The notes under the pieces are model-generated. The model had not been told where the DNA came from, ran no database searches, and saw only the letters and a list, made by a program, of their open reading frames with translations. The position numbers were made by a program, and so were the translations under genes. From positions 571,775,241-571,839,240 of the forward strand of contig NC_081410.1 in NCBI RefSeq assembly GCF_030272615.1: a stretch of DNA of 64,000 nt. The letters run 5' to 3'. This document shows, one piece after another, positions 1 to 11,299 of the stretch. The DNA is from Cryptomeria japonica (Eukaryota; Streptophyta; Pinopsida; Cupressales; Cupressaceae). Positions within the stretch are counted from its first letter, which is position 1, and every line of letters starts with the position of its first letter.

Positions 1-125
1 GGTTTGAATGTTATTATATCTATTTCTATTTTCTATAACTATTGTGACAATTTGTAAGAGTTTTTTGCATTACCCTCCTCTCAAGGTTAGTGTAAGAAGT
101 TGTTATGCTACTTAACTTCCTTACA
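1..125 (+). repeat. E1-family LTR 3' end, inverted relative to the E1 5' LTR
   Basis: Read on the plus strand this segment ends in CTTCCTTACA. It matches the reverse complement of 1873-2000 over the full ~125 bp with roughly 20 differences by eye. It continues off the left edge of the window, so its length is unknown. No primer-site match follows at 126, so it is a 3' LTR, a solo LTR, or a rearranged piece. Confidence 0.75.
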
Positions 126-368
126 ATATTGGGAGTATTTGGAAGGTGTGCCAACATGGTGTGACCCTTCACATGTTTCATTTGTCTTATGCCTTTGTCT
201 TGGAGAGTGTTTTGGGGTCAATGGTTATGTATGAAAACCATAATTTTTATGAGAACTCGAGTAAAACTAAACCTAGTTTTGTTTTCCATAAATGCAATAT
301 TCATAGAAATCAAAGTCAATATTACAATCATTCAAACCTTCAACAAGTTTTTTGATTTTTCAAGGTCC

Positions 369-1754
369 TTAGACCCTTTTCTCCAATGTGGCCAAGCCTC
401 TGGTGCCATAACATAGTCTTCTCTGAAGGTAAATTTTCTTTAGAAGAAAGAGCACCCTTAGGTACCCAAAAGCCATTTCCATATATTGAAGTGAAACCCT
501 CAAATCTTCTGATGAAGTATCCACAAATTTAATTTTTACAGATGTGCTATTACACTCAATAGTGTATGCATCTAGCTTATACAAAGTGCCTAACCTAACA
601 CCTCTAGAAATTATCATAGCACCCTTAATCATCTTACATCCCACTTCAGAAAAGACTACCTACACACTCACATCTATCAATTTGCTCACAGATGACAAAT
701 TTCATTTTGATCCAGGGATATGGAACATTCCATTAATCCTTTTCATTCTACCATAAAAAATCCTAATTCTAACTTTACCTTGACCAACAATGTTTAAATG
801 TGAATCATCACCCAAGTACACCTTACCTCCATTAAATTCTTCATATTTAGAAAACCAATCTCTATTGGAAGTCATATGAAAAGATGCATCTGAGTCAATT
901 AATGAGGCATCATTACCTGCATGAGTCACCAAAGCTGCAATGAATGCATCGCCATCTTTCTTTTCAGACTCAAAATCAAATCAAACTTTTTCTTTTTTGT
1001 CTTATTTTCTTCTTTGCAGTCCTTATGGATGTGACCTAGTTTACCACAATTCCAATAAATGACTTTTGACTTTCCAAGAGATTTTGATCTCCCTCTGGAT
1101 TTGGAATTATCATGCTTCTCATTCTTCTTGCCTTTCTCCTTAGGTCTTCCACGAACAGTTAGGACTTCTTTTGAAGTGATGGATACCTTCCTCCGTATCT
1201 CTTCACCGAGTAGGGCACCCACCACATCTTCAAATTTTTAAAAAATAGAAGTAATACTAATAGCCATAACAAGAGAATCTCATGAATCAAAACAAACAAC
1301 AAAGCAAGATCTGACAATTCTCCTCTTCGTCCATCTTAACAATGACAGATACCAATTGAGCCACCAGCATATTGAATGCTTCCAAGTAGTCTGCAACTCA
1401 TCCACCCTATTCCATCTTCAAGGAATACGAATTCTTCCTTAAGAAAATTTGATTTAATAAAGATTTTCCTTGATACATTTCATCAAGCTTAGTCCATAGG
1501 TTCTTTGTAGAGTTTTCTTCGTGGACATTGATCAGAACAGAGTCTGCCAAGTACAATCTGATTAGACCCTTGGCTTTTTAGTCCATAACATCAAATTGAG
1601 TTACCACAGTAGGATATGAGGGTCTTTGGACATTCACATCAACAACATCCCATAGATCTCGATCTATTAGTAGATCTTCCATCTTTAACTTCCACATCTC
1701 AAAATTCATTCCATTAAATTTCTCCACCTCTATTCTCCCTGACGAACTTGTCAT
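369..1754 (-). pseudogene. Copia gag-protease-integrase remnant (E1)
   Basis: This encoded the Gag, protease and first part of integrase of a Copia element. The start at 1754 (M-T-S-S-S) begins the usual gag opening with V-E-K-F-N-G and W-K-x-K-M-E-D. A zinc knuckle near 1060-1020 has lost its first Cys (Tyr instead). The protease site near 890 reads D-S-D-A where the family has D-S-G-A, so the catalytic motif is broken. The integrase H-H-C-C region near 400 can be read only after a frameshift. Stops and frameshifts separate all blocks. The product cannot be functional. Confidence 0.8.
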
Positions 1755-1858
1755 CTGAAAATTCCTGCAACAAAAAGTGTCTTCTGCACAAGCTCCCACT
1801 CAAATTTGGATTATTTCAAAAAACCCAACAACCCACAACTGAAACCAAAGGTGATCAG

Positions 1859-1870
1859 GCTTTGATACCA
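1859..1870 (-). promoter_or_regulatory. Primer binding site of E1
   Basis: The minus strand reads TGGTATCAAAGC two bases after the LTR end (TTACA-AA-TGG). It matches the 3' end of initiator Met-tRNA used by Copia elements with one change (A for G at position 9). It fixes the orientation of E1 as minus. Confidence 0.85.
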
Positions 1871-1872
1871 TT

Positions 1873-2313
1873 TGTAAGGAAGTTAAGTAGCGAAACAACT
1901 TCCTACACTAACCTTGAGAGGAGGGTAATGTAATTTTTTTTTACAGATCATCACAACAATTACAAAAAATAGAAATAGACATAATAGCATTCAAACCATA
2001 ACACGGTGATTTACGCGGGGAAAACCCTTTCGGGAGAAAAAACCCACACTCCAAAAGCCACCCAATATATTATTCAACAATAAAAAATAGATTACAATAT
2101 ACTTGTCGAGAAAACTCTTCACAGGAGTACCACTAATCAGAGATTCAGAGGTAACTCAATAGCCATAAGACTCTTACACACAACCTCTATCTCATGCATT
2201 TCATATATAGGAGATACAATACAAGAAATTGTTAAATGGTATTACAAAACCATGGGCTAAAACCACCCGATAAGGTGTATCCAACCTTTTTTCTCTTCTA
2301 GATGCCCCATGAC
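1873..2313 (-). repeat. 5' LTR of E1 (outer end uncertain)
   Basis: The LTR begins on the plus strand with TGTAAGGAAG next to the primer site. It carries the R/U5 motif found in the other Copia LTRs of this window (G-rich/T-rich stretch at 2001-2047, minus strand GGGTTTTCCCCGCGTAAATC). A TATA-like stretch lies near 2203-2212 on the minus strand. The outer end is not defined because the next sequence is another LTR at 2319. Confidence 0.6.
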
Positions 2314-2318
2314 ATGTT

Positions 2319-3569
2319 TGTTAGTAGCAATAAAGAAGGAAGACTAAGAGGGGGGGTGAATTAGTCTTCACCGGATATACAAACCTAATCACAAAAATAG
2401 ATCTAATGAACTGCATCAACAACAAAGATAAGAAAATTGAAAGCACAACACACAACACCAAGATTTTTGACATGGAAAACCCGGTTGAGGGAAAAACCAT
2501 GGTGGGAACTTGCCCACAGTAAGATGATACTTTACAGTAGTATGTGGAAATATTACAATGAGGAATGCACATGCATTCAAGCACACTTCCTAGAGCCCAC
2601 TGCTCAAATATAATGGCCCAGAAGGCTACAACTCTCAGGGAAGTCTCACTGATTTACAATAAGATTCAGACTACAATCCTGAAGTAATGAACTGAAAGAA
2701 TAGCATCTCCAAATGCCTGATCACAGTTTCGGTTAAGTATAGTTGTCTTCTCTACAACACCAATCTCTCCTCAATCTCAACATCGAAGGATAAATCCATT
2801 GTTCTCACATGCACCACACTCTGATAATGCAAACATAACATCGACACCTAAATTACATGAATATATCACCTATATACAATTCATCAACCTTGATAACAAG
2901 ATTGGATAAACCCTCAACCCTCAATTACAAAATTACATCACATGATACAAAGATTGACCATCGGACCAATACAATTATTTACATGACATAACATGAACCT
3001 AAATCAAATTCCCAAATGCACAACTCCACCGGAAATCATGTCAAGATCAATCACAACATGCTACACCACCATAAAAACTGTATAACATGAAAATCATCAC
3101 CAGTTCATAGAAATCATCAAAAGATCACACAACTATCAATGCAGATTGACAAAACAAATAGCGCATGACTAGGAAACATAAGCAATCATGTTAAAATCAT
3201 CAGAAACAGTTGTGCCAACACCACTTATCAAATCTTCATCTGTCGATGTCTGAAAGCTCAAGAAGACAACGAATCAACAACTGTCACAAAGAAAGATAAC
3301 TTGTGGAGCACCAAATCATAATCCATCTGAAATAGAGATACATAAGACCATCCCAATAAATATCCCAAAAACTCAGCACAAGATCTGATCACACTGGAAT
3401 ATACCAGAGGATATACTGAACTCTACAAAATAGTGATCAACAAAACAACATTGCAAACCGGATTATAAGATCTTCCCAATCTGCAATCACCGAAGCAATA
3501 CACAGGAATATGTTGACATCAATGACAATAATATATTCTGGTAGCAATAATAACCAACAATATCTAACA
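2319..3569 (-). repeat. Probable solo LTR, Sirevirus-like Copia, minus strand
   Basis: The ends are TGTTAG and CTAACA, a perfect inverted repeat, flanked by ATGTT (2314-2318) and GTGTT (3570-3574), a 5-bp TSD with one mismatch. The minus-strand end carries the C-rich block followed by CTCTTAG that also closes the LTRs of E3, E4 and E6. The shared R/U5 motif is at 2452-2504 and the phrase for GTCATTGATGTCAAC lies at 3509-3525, as in E4. A TATA-like site is near 2873-2880. No primer site or polypurine tract adjoins it, hence solo. A second strong TATA box at 3604-3611 leaves open a larger or nested structure. Confidence 0.55.
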
Positions 3570-3574
3570 GTGTT

Positions 3575-4700
3575 AAAACACACATCAACACGTGTCCCTC
3601 CCTTTTATAGCTCATTTATGTGTTCGATACATTTTATATTTCCTATTTCAGAAGTACAAACTTCCAGAGGCCATAACTTGAGAACCGTGTGTCTTATTGA
3701 CGAACCGTTTGAAGCGCTGAAAATATCACGAAGGGATTTATACCTCGTAAGCCGCTACAGCACTCATGCCCACTTTTTAAGGTGTTTTGGGGCCTTGAAA
3801 ATCTTCTAAATCAAATTTAAATCTTTCATTGGACCCCTCCAAAATAAAAACTTTAATATCTTCAAAACTAGTTGTGATCTTGCAACGTAACTTTACCTAA
3901 ATGCTTATCTAGCCAACCGAAAGCTTCAAGGAGAATTTCACACCATTTTGTGATCAAATGAAAACTTATTATAAATAGTAACCTCATGTAAATGCAAGGT
4001 TGAGACACCATTTTTCCCAACAAATATACCTCTCATGCATCTGCATACTATCACATGGACCAAAAACACATAAGTTAGCCTCAAAAGATGAAACAATTGA
4101 CTCATGCCAATACAACAAACTCAAAATTCAATTTGGACCAACAACAAAACTTGCAAACAACCAAAGAAGAAACATACAAAATCAGGGAGCCTAAATCAAC
4201 CATATGCAACACTTCAACAACCCTAAGCCAAGGAATACAACACATTCCTCCACACCATTGGACTGCAATTGTATTAACAAGATCTTGGACTTAATTAACT
4301 CCAACCATAGATCACATATCCTTCTAAAAATTGAGATATAATTAGATTGCACATCCACAAAAACTACTTTGAAACTGCATAACTATATAATGCATATATG
4401 CCATGTACCAGACCAATCTACATGACAAATTGATCACCAGAATAGTCAGACATAAATAAAACATCATATTGATATACTTAAAACGCCAACAAATCTCTGA
4501 AAACACCATAACACACCATAATATGTTGCCACAAATGTCCATACACATACTCCATACAACTACATGCTTTTGCACCAACTTCCATTAGCCGCTCATTTTA
4601 GAGCCATCTTTGGACCCAAAGAACAACTAAGTATCATTTCTAGACCAACAAGTTTGACATCAATGACAACTAGAACTCATATTTACAACAAATATTGCAT
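3575..4700 (-). other. Unassigned LTR-like sequence
   Basis: There is no coding sequence. On the minus strand a strong TATA-like box (GCTATAAAAGGGAGGG, about 3603-3618) and a phrase TTGTCATTGATGTCAAACTTG (4659-4680) resemble the U3 start of Copia LTRs seen elsewhere in the window. It may be the U3 of an LTR into which 2319-3569 inserted. Boundaries and TSD were not found. Confidence 0.3.
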
Positions 4701-7560
4701 ATGAATAATGTACCCAACTATTATGTGTCATATATGACAGATTTAGAGATCTAGAAGGACTTTATTTTTTTCGACTTTTGTGAGTGTGGATTATTGACTT
4801 CTAGATTTAGATTTATGGATTTATGCTTTCAAACCCTTATATTTTAAAGACTAAAGTTTTGGACCCAAATGAAATTTGGATTCTAGGATTTGAGGATATG
4901 TGAGTTCTATATTTTTGTATTTTTAATTGTAGACAAGATTTTCATGTTTTTTATATAGGACTTTTGCCAAGATTTGCTTTTGGATTGCTCGAAATTTAGA
5001 GTTTTTCAATGTTTGGGTTTTAGTTTTTTGGATGGATTTATTGAGATATGCTAATGCATCCAAATTGATTTCAGATCCCATTTAATGATCTCTTAGGGGG
5101 ATATTACCTTCGAGTCGGGTATGAATGTTGAGATAGCTTCATCATTTTGAAATAGGTAGTGATATGTGATTTTGTTGACCTGATTGATGAATTCAAGTGA
5201 TGGAAAGTCAAGGTTGGTGACAAGAATGGTATTATTGGTAAAAATTGTTGGTGGTTACAAGCTCTTCATAGGAATTATGGGAGGAACTTATTTTGATATT
5301 GGAAGAATTTTCCTTAGGAATTAGAGAAGTGTTATTGACATCCTTAGGTTTCTCATGAGAATACAAGTAAAATAATCATGATACAAGTGCAAAGGAAAAT
5401 AAGAGAGGTGAAAAATTTTAAAATAAAAAAAGTACAAGATTACAGCAAGAATCCAAATTATAAAATATTTAAGGGAAGTGATAAAATATAGAAAAGAACA
5501 CTAAAAATGGGTTGTCCTATGAAGAGACATCAAAGAGAAGATAATAGATCTAAGGAGACAACAAATAGAGCAGAAGGAAATGAACTACCGTCATGTCAAA
5601 AGTAGTCTTCTATAATGATCAAATACACTTGAGCATGAGAAGGCGTATGAAGAATTGGAGTTGATACAAAATACCATGAAAATATGACAAAATTGCAACA
5701 AATAAATATGAAGAATATATGATAGTCCCAACTTGCAAAAAGGGAGTAAAGTTTATGAAGGTAGTTATATGTCTTAATCATCTTTCCTTACTCCATGTTT
5801 ACAAAATAATTATAGCAAATGTTATTCATATTATCTTGGGAATGGATTAAAAAGAGGATATGGAAAGAGAATGTGGAGACATATTAGTGTTTCTATATGA
5901 TGAAGAATATGGAAAGACAAGAATAAAGGAAAAGGATATGATAGTCACAAGATTTCATGCCTATCCCTCTCTTGAGGACAAACAAAATTATAGCTAGGGG
6001 AGTGAGGAGACTATAAATTGTCCATGTCATTTCATGTTTTATGACATCTTATGAATGTTTATAATGTTAATCCAATATATTTCTAAATATTACCTTGATC
6101 ATATGAAGCGTTAACTATTATTAATGATATTTGATTATCATTTGTATGTCTAGTTAGTTAATGCTAAATAATGGTAATATGGGGATATCTCCTTCAAGAA
6201 GAAATAAGTTGACAGTAGTCACCATGTAGTTGTTGACTAGATGAGAACAAATTGTCAAAAAAATAGTTTCAGTAAAATGGGGATATCTCCCTCAATTATT
6301 AATGAAATTAAGATCTTGAAAATTATTTGGAAAACTTAAAAGGATATCTAAAAGCCCTTTAAATTGTTTGAGCTAATTCGCAATAGTTAATGAGCAACAT
6401 TCACTAGAAGTTGACTAAGACAAAATTGGTATATGTGGAGGCAACAATTAAGGAATGATAATTCAATTTGGGCTCTTCTACCTCTTGATGTTCTCATAGA
6501 TTTGGAGTTATTGAAGTCAAGTAACATTGGAGAAACTTGTGGAAACAACAAATCATGACTCGTAAATTATTATGCAATGTTTATACATTTTTTCAACCAT
6601 AATTGTATTTTGATGTTGTAAGAATTTGATTCGGATTGTTACATCATTAACTCTATTTAGTAAGTCTTTATTATTAGTTTTTTGAGGAATAAGTTATCTC
6701 CTTGTTGTTTCGGGAGAATTGACATTTGTTACAATTTGATTAGAGTGTAATTAATCCAACTCCAAGATTAACACTAATGCATTATGTTGCACTTAACGAT
6801 GGGAATCATATGTAACATGTTACTTTTATGAAAAAATAAAATATGATCATCTCATTGAATCTAATATATAAGTGGTATATCATTTTATTGGTTGAACTCA
6901 TCTCCAAGGGATGAGAATATAAACTATGCCCCTCTTTTTGGCCACTTGGGGCCACCACATTATTAAGCATTTGTAAAAAGATATTTGAGTTTAGTGGTCC
7001 CAACTGTAATAAAATAAGCACATTTGAACCTATATACATGGAGACAATATGTTGTCATGTTTCTCAAAAAAATATTAAGATTGTTGATTGATTTCTCTAA
7101 GGAATATTATGTATGGATGATAATCTCATATATTTATTTTCATTCACATGTCACTTGTCTCTAAAGGTTGCCATAGTAAACTAGCTTAAAAGAACATGAC
7201 TATTTTTTAACAATATTCAGTCATTTTTTTTTATCAATATACAAACATATTAAAAATAAAACAAAAAAGTATTTGAATACCTCTTTGTTCTTGACAACGA
7301 GTTGAAGGAGTGTTCTTAATGAAAAAAGATTTAGGTTTAGCCCATATGCAAGGTTATTAAATCCCTCCTTGAATATCTAACCCAATCCTAAGAGTTGAAA
7401 GTAAATATGGACAATCTTAAACTCCTATAGACTCGCATAGAAGTATAAATATCGTAATATTTTTATTGCATCAAGTGGATTTGTGAAAATAGGAGTGAAG
7501 GGAAAGGAGCATTTTTTGCCCACATAAGTGAAAATGTCATACCATTTATAGTGAAAATCA
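4700..7560. other. AT-rich intergenic sequence, no gene seen
   Basis: No open frame here has recognisable motifs or convincing length. A phrase near 5960-6010 (CTCTTGAGGACAAAC followed by AGGGGAGTGAGGAG) is reminiscent of the end of a Ty3/gypsy internal region, but no LTR follows, so it is not called as an element. Confidence 0.5.
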
Positions 7561-7570
7561 CATGCTATGT

Positions 7571-7637
<67 letters not shown>

Positions 7638-7736
7638 GAATATATGTATATATATACATATAGATATATGTATGTATATACATATAGATATATGTATGTA
7701 TATACATATAGATATATGTATGTATATACATATATC

Positions 7737-7820
<84 letters not shown>
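7571..7820. repeat. Compound microsatellite: (AC)n, 24-bp tandem unit, (TA)n
   Basis: An (AC)n tract at 7571-7624 passes into AT repeats. A 24-bp unit (TATATACATATAGATATATG plus TATG) repeats three times from 7650 to 7721, with a partial fourth copy. A pure (TA)n tract runs about 7743-7817. Long open frames across it on both strands (His/Thr- or Ile/Tyr-rich) are artefacts of the repeats. Confidence 0.97.
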
Positions 7821-7829
7821 TGACATAAA

Positions 7830-9030
7830 TTGTTTCCGGTCCAATTTACACCTCATGTTTGTGCTCCCACTTTAGCATGTCCTATCCTCATCCCCTCTCT
7901 AGGTCCAATTTGACCTCATTGTCTAGCTTTGAGGCCATGAACACCCATTGTTGGGTCTCATGGTGAGGTACCCTTCCCCCTAGCACCTTATCTTGGTCCT
8001 ACTTATAGGGGGACCATGGCGTGTAATGACCTGGTCTGGGCCATGGTGCCCTAAAATTCCACGGTCCCTCTTAATAGGGCCCAAATTTGAATTGGAGCAG
8101 CTGTTGTATCTCCGCGCTGGGAATTAATCCCTGTGGCTACACATGATTGTTGGAGGTCAGCCTAATCGGTAATTCACCTAGGGAACCCTATATAGACATT
8201 TTATCAACTTATTTTCATTTAACAATCTAAGAAATCAAAGATTCATGCATCCATGAAGTGTTCATCGATCTTTTTCATAAATATTCAAGGTTGCATATTC
8301 ATCCTTGGAGAATTGTGAGAAAAGTTACATCAATATTGTGCAAGCATGTGTGTGTGATTGGGGTTTTTCATGTTCATGTGTTTGTCATGCCATTACATTC
8401 AACATTTGTGATTACGTTCAAAGAGCATTGTATCATCGCCAATAATTGTAGATATGAGGTATATCTATTTAGCATTTATTTTAGTATTTGCATTATTTCA
8501 TTCAACATTAATTCCTAAACTAGGGTTTGACTTAGGCAAACCCCTATCCTCAACATCTTTCCCTTTCTTTTTGAGTGTAGGAAACAAGTGTGAAGCTTTA
8601 CTCGGGAGGATCAACAAAGTTCACAAAGATGAAAAGGTTCAACTTTTGATTGCAAAAAATTCAGAGGACCATGGCAAATTGATATTACTTGGTCTCAAAA
8701 CATCAAGCCAAATTTCTAAGAACAAATTCTAGACATCTTATTCTACCTAGATACAGGTTGGTGGCTCCATGGAACATCTGTAGCTTATTGTTTCTATCGG
8801 ATTACTTCAACTATCACCTATTTTGCCCTAATTTCAATCAATCCAATTCAACCCCTTGGGAAAGAGGAAGTCAAACCCCAACCCAAGTGAATCTAATCAA
8901 AATTCTCAACCCTTCCTTAGTAGGATTGAGGCTAGATCTATTAGGTTCACCCCTCTTTCCTAATGTTTTAGTCAATTTGGGATTGTTTGTGGTTCTAGGT
9001 CATTGAAACCCTAATTTCCAAATTTGAACC
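7830..9030. other. Unassigned non-coding sequence with a TATA-like site
   Basis: No gene is recognised. At 8186-8196 the plus strand reads CCCTATATAGA, followed by sequence with the feel of a transcribed leader (CAACAATCTAAG, later AAACCCTAT motifs). It could be an old LTR of a Gypsy element on the plus strand, but no second LTR, primer site or TSD was found. Confidence 0.3.
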
Positions 9031-9035
9031 ATTAC

Positions 9036-9064
9036 ATATGCGTATACATATAGATATACATATG

Positions 9065-9105
<41 letters not shown>

Positions 9106-9186
9106 GCATATACATATACATATATACATACATATATACATATCTAGATTCATACACACACGCACATGCACACACACATACACATA
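9036..9186. repeat. Hexanucleotide microsatellite (CATATA)n and (CA)-rich tail
   Basis: Units of CATATA with occasional ATGCAT or AGATAT variants run from 9036 to about 9130. They pass into ACACACGCACATGCAC-type sequence up to 9186. Confidence 0.95.
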
Positions 9187-9360
9187 TTGGCAAATTGCTA
9201 CCAAGGGGATAGCTCCCATTGCATTAATCACAAGAAAAGAAGATACATGATTTTAGCAGCAGTAAGCAAATAGGGTCCTTATGACCTCTATGACCTCTTG
9301 AGATCTACTCAGTTGCTCGGGAGGGAACAAATCCCCATTCACATCCATCATGTACTCATG

Positions 9361-9464
9361 TATGTCTCTAGAGTGTTCCTACTCAAGCCATATCTCAGAG
9401 ACATTACAATATCATGCATATCCTATGTCTCTAGAGTGTTCCTACTCAAGCCATATCTCAGAGA
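9361..9464 (+). repeat. Tandem duplication of a ~41-bp segment, 63-bp period
   Basis: The segment beginning TATGTCTCTAGAGTGTTCC occurs at 9361-9401 and again at 9424-9464, essentially identical. ATCATGCATATC follows each copy, so the duplicated unit is about 63 bp. Any frame through it is repetitive and not taken as a gene. Confidence 0.9.
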
Positions 9465-9469
9465 GATTT

Positions 9470-11040
9470 AAATTTGAAGCCTTCAATATCATGCATATCA
9501 TATGTCTCTTTAATGCGCATGAAGAAAAGATTTTGTGCAACCTACTCTCTAATCAAATAACTCCTTGTAAGTCCTTGGAGCCTCAAACGATTTACTCCTT
9601 ATGCCAACTATGTCTTTTGGGTTCATTAGGTTTGTAACAACTAGAAAAAAATGCATTCCCTTATTTTGTAGGTGTATACCTTAGTATCCTCTTTTTCTTA
9701 CCATTGAGCAACCAGAAACATACCTCTCTTTGTTACTCTTGAGAATTATGAGAGCATGAATAAGTCTACCTCAACCTACAGTTGATAACATTTCATACCT
9801 CGTTTAAAAAGTCAAGTGTACTTTGACATGCATCATTATTACTCATTGATAAATAGGTCTTGGTCATTTTGAATTTGAATCTATTAAGAGCCCCATTCTA
9901 TATAAGTACTAATGACTCATGCTTATGTACTATTGCTTCAGGTAGATCGATTCCTTAACCTTTGAAATGTGTGGGTTGAGCGTTGCCCCCTCTATACCCT
10001 TTTTATAGCTATCATCTAAAGGTGTGGAGTCTATGGAGCATACTTGTTAGAGCATGTAGGATATAACAAATAGTAATGATCTCAATAAGAACAACTAGGC
10101 CTCATTTATATAGGGAGAGAGGGGGTGGACACAAAAGGATTGATGGGTGCACCCAATATATTGAGAGAGGATCGAGATGAGGAAAGAAAGGCAAGTGGAG
10201 TGAATCTCTCAGGGAATGATTGATCCATTTTGATTTAAAAACAAAGTGTCAAATCTTTCTCTTGTATAACACAACCAAACTATCAACCCTAAACCCCTAA
10301 TCTACTAGAAGATGATGATTGTTACACCCAATACTTCTAGATTAGTTTGATATGTTCAAAATTAGTTACGTAAAAGTTGAATAGTTTTGAATAAGCCCAC
10401 CAAGGATCAAGTCTTGTTGAGTGCAAGGTCCCGATACCAAGAGGGGTGAGATTGAGATTGTGTCCTAAGTATCTTTGGTAGAATGGATACTCCTCAATTC
10501 TTCACTCTCAGCTATTTTTTTTTTAATCTAAGACTCATACTCCCATATCATATAGCTAAATGTTTATATGAATGTGAGATAAAAGAAAAGACACATAATG
10601 TATAACCAAGACTCCTCGTATTAAATTACAAAAATCTAAAATTTAGGAGGAAGAAAGGAAACCAAATAAAAATTCTCCCTTTGGCTGGGCGTGAAGGCGT
10701 GACTGCAAAGTACATGTTGTTTTGATGAATTTATTTGTTTTAGTGATATTGATTTGACAAAGATCTGTATTGCAGTTGCGTTGGAATGATCTGAATTCCC
10801 AAGTTTGCAGCTGTTTATTATTTAGTATTATTTGATTTCATGTAGTACAAACTACAATCCTATTGTCATTCTATTCCACTGAAATATATAGTAGACGGGA
10901 GTGTGCAATACAAGGAGAAAGCGCCTGTGATGGTATTTGCAGGGTGGGAGTATTGCTACTTCCAAAAATGTAAAATATATACACAGTGGGCTGTGCAGCA
11001 ATGAAATGCGTTGTGGGAGGAGGAGGAAAGCAAGTGTTTT
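9470..11040. other. Non-coding sequence upstream of the U1 gene
   Basis: I see no gene, RNA or bounded repeat. Near 10425-10450 the phrase CCCGATACCAAGAGGGG faintly recalls an LTR/primer-site junction but is too degraded to call. Confidence 0.5.
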
Positions 11041-11044
11041 AGTT

Positions 11045-11056
11045 ATCCCACATGCG
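11045..11056 (+). promoter_or_regulatory. Upstream sequence element (USE) of the U1 gene
   Basis: ATCCCACATGCG matches the plant snRNA USE consensus RTCCCACATCG except for one extra G. It starts 76 bp before the RNA, close to the usual position near -70. About 33 bp separate it from the TATA-like site. In plants that spacing marks Pol II-type snRNA genes such as U1, U2, U4 and U5; Pol III-type U6 genes have about 10 bp less. Confidence 0.75.
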
Positions 11057-11087
11057 TCGTGTGGTTGGGTAAAAGGGAGGAGAGGGA

Positions 11088-11096
11088 CTACAAAAT
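11088..11096 (+). promoter_or_regulatory. TATA-like site of the U1 gene
   Basis: CTACAAAAT sits about 25-33 bp before the RNA start, the right place for the snRNA TATA box. It is a weak match in sequence. Confidence 0.45.
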
Positions 11097-11120
11097 GAAA
11101 GAGATGGGTACGACATAATC

Positions 11121-11281
11121 ATACTTACCTGGGCGGGGTCAATCGGTGATCACTAAGGCCGATGGCCTAGGGAGAGCACCTTCATTGCACACTGGAAGGG
11201 GGCTTTGCCTAGCATCTCCCATTGTGGAGAGTGCACGTCATAATTTGTGGCAGAGGGGGCTCGCGTTCGCGCGGCCCCCAC
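11121..11281 (+). ncRNA. U1: U1 spliceosomal snRNA
   Basis: U1 snRNA pairs with pre-mRNA 5' splice sites in the nucleus as the core of U1 snRNP. The 161-nt sequence starts ATACTTACCTGG, with the 5'-splice-site recognition bases intact. Stem-loop I has a loop GATCACTAAGG, close to the U1-70K site, closed by a complementary ATCGG/CCGAT stem. Stem-loop II carries ATTGCAC, the U1A-binding core. Stem-loop III follows (CTCCCATTGTGGAG). The Sm site AATTTGTGG is at about 11243-11251, and a GC-rich terminal stem-loop (GGGGGCTCGCGTTCGCGCGGCCCCC region) closes the RNA. Length and order match plant U1. With USE, TATA-like site and 3' box all placed correctly, it looks like a gene and not a retro-pseudogene. 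Some loop bases differ from the usual plant sequence, so a minor variant is possible. Confidence 0.93.
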
Positions 11282-11282
11282 G

Positions 11283-11297
11283 CAGTTCAAAGTCTAA
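11283..11297 (+). terminator. Plant snRNA 3' box of the U1 gene
   Basis: CAGTTCAAAGTCTAA fits the plant snRNA 3'-end formation consensus CA(N)3-10AGTNNAA exactly, with six spacer bases, directly after the RNA 3' end. Confidence 0.8.
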
Positions 11298-11299
11298 AT

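Larger units (their letters stand above)
1..2313 (-). mobile_element. E1: decayed, truncated Ty1/copia element (Tork-like)
   Basis: The minus strand reads a primer site at 1870-1859 (TGGTATCAAAGC, close to the initiator Met-tRNA type), then degenerate gag, a zinc knuckle, protease and the start of the integrase pre-domain, ending near 369. Reverse transcriptase and RNase H are absent. The upstream LTR lies at 1873 to about 2313. At 1-125 there is a second LTR fragment, but in the opposite orientation, so this is not a normal LTR pair. The sequence at 126-368 is not recognisable. The order gag-PR-IN and the residue patterns resemble the Tork lineage; this is by family resemblance only. Confidence 0.8.

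Noticed and set aside
5941-6010. Possible Ty3/gypsy 3' end
   Set aside because: Only a phrase resemblance; no LTR, polypurine tract or pol found.
7425-7875. Long frames rich in Ile/Tyr, His/Thr or Cys/Val on both strands
   Set aside because: They are translations of (AC)n, (TA)n and a 24-bp repeat; no start context or motif.
8995-9250. His/Ile-rich plus frame and Cys/Ile-rich minus frame
   Set aside because: They arise from the CATATA microsatellite.
10425-10450. CCCGATACCAAGAGGGG as an LTR/primer-site junction
   Set aside because: Too degraded, with no LTR, partner or TSD nearby.
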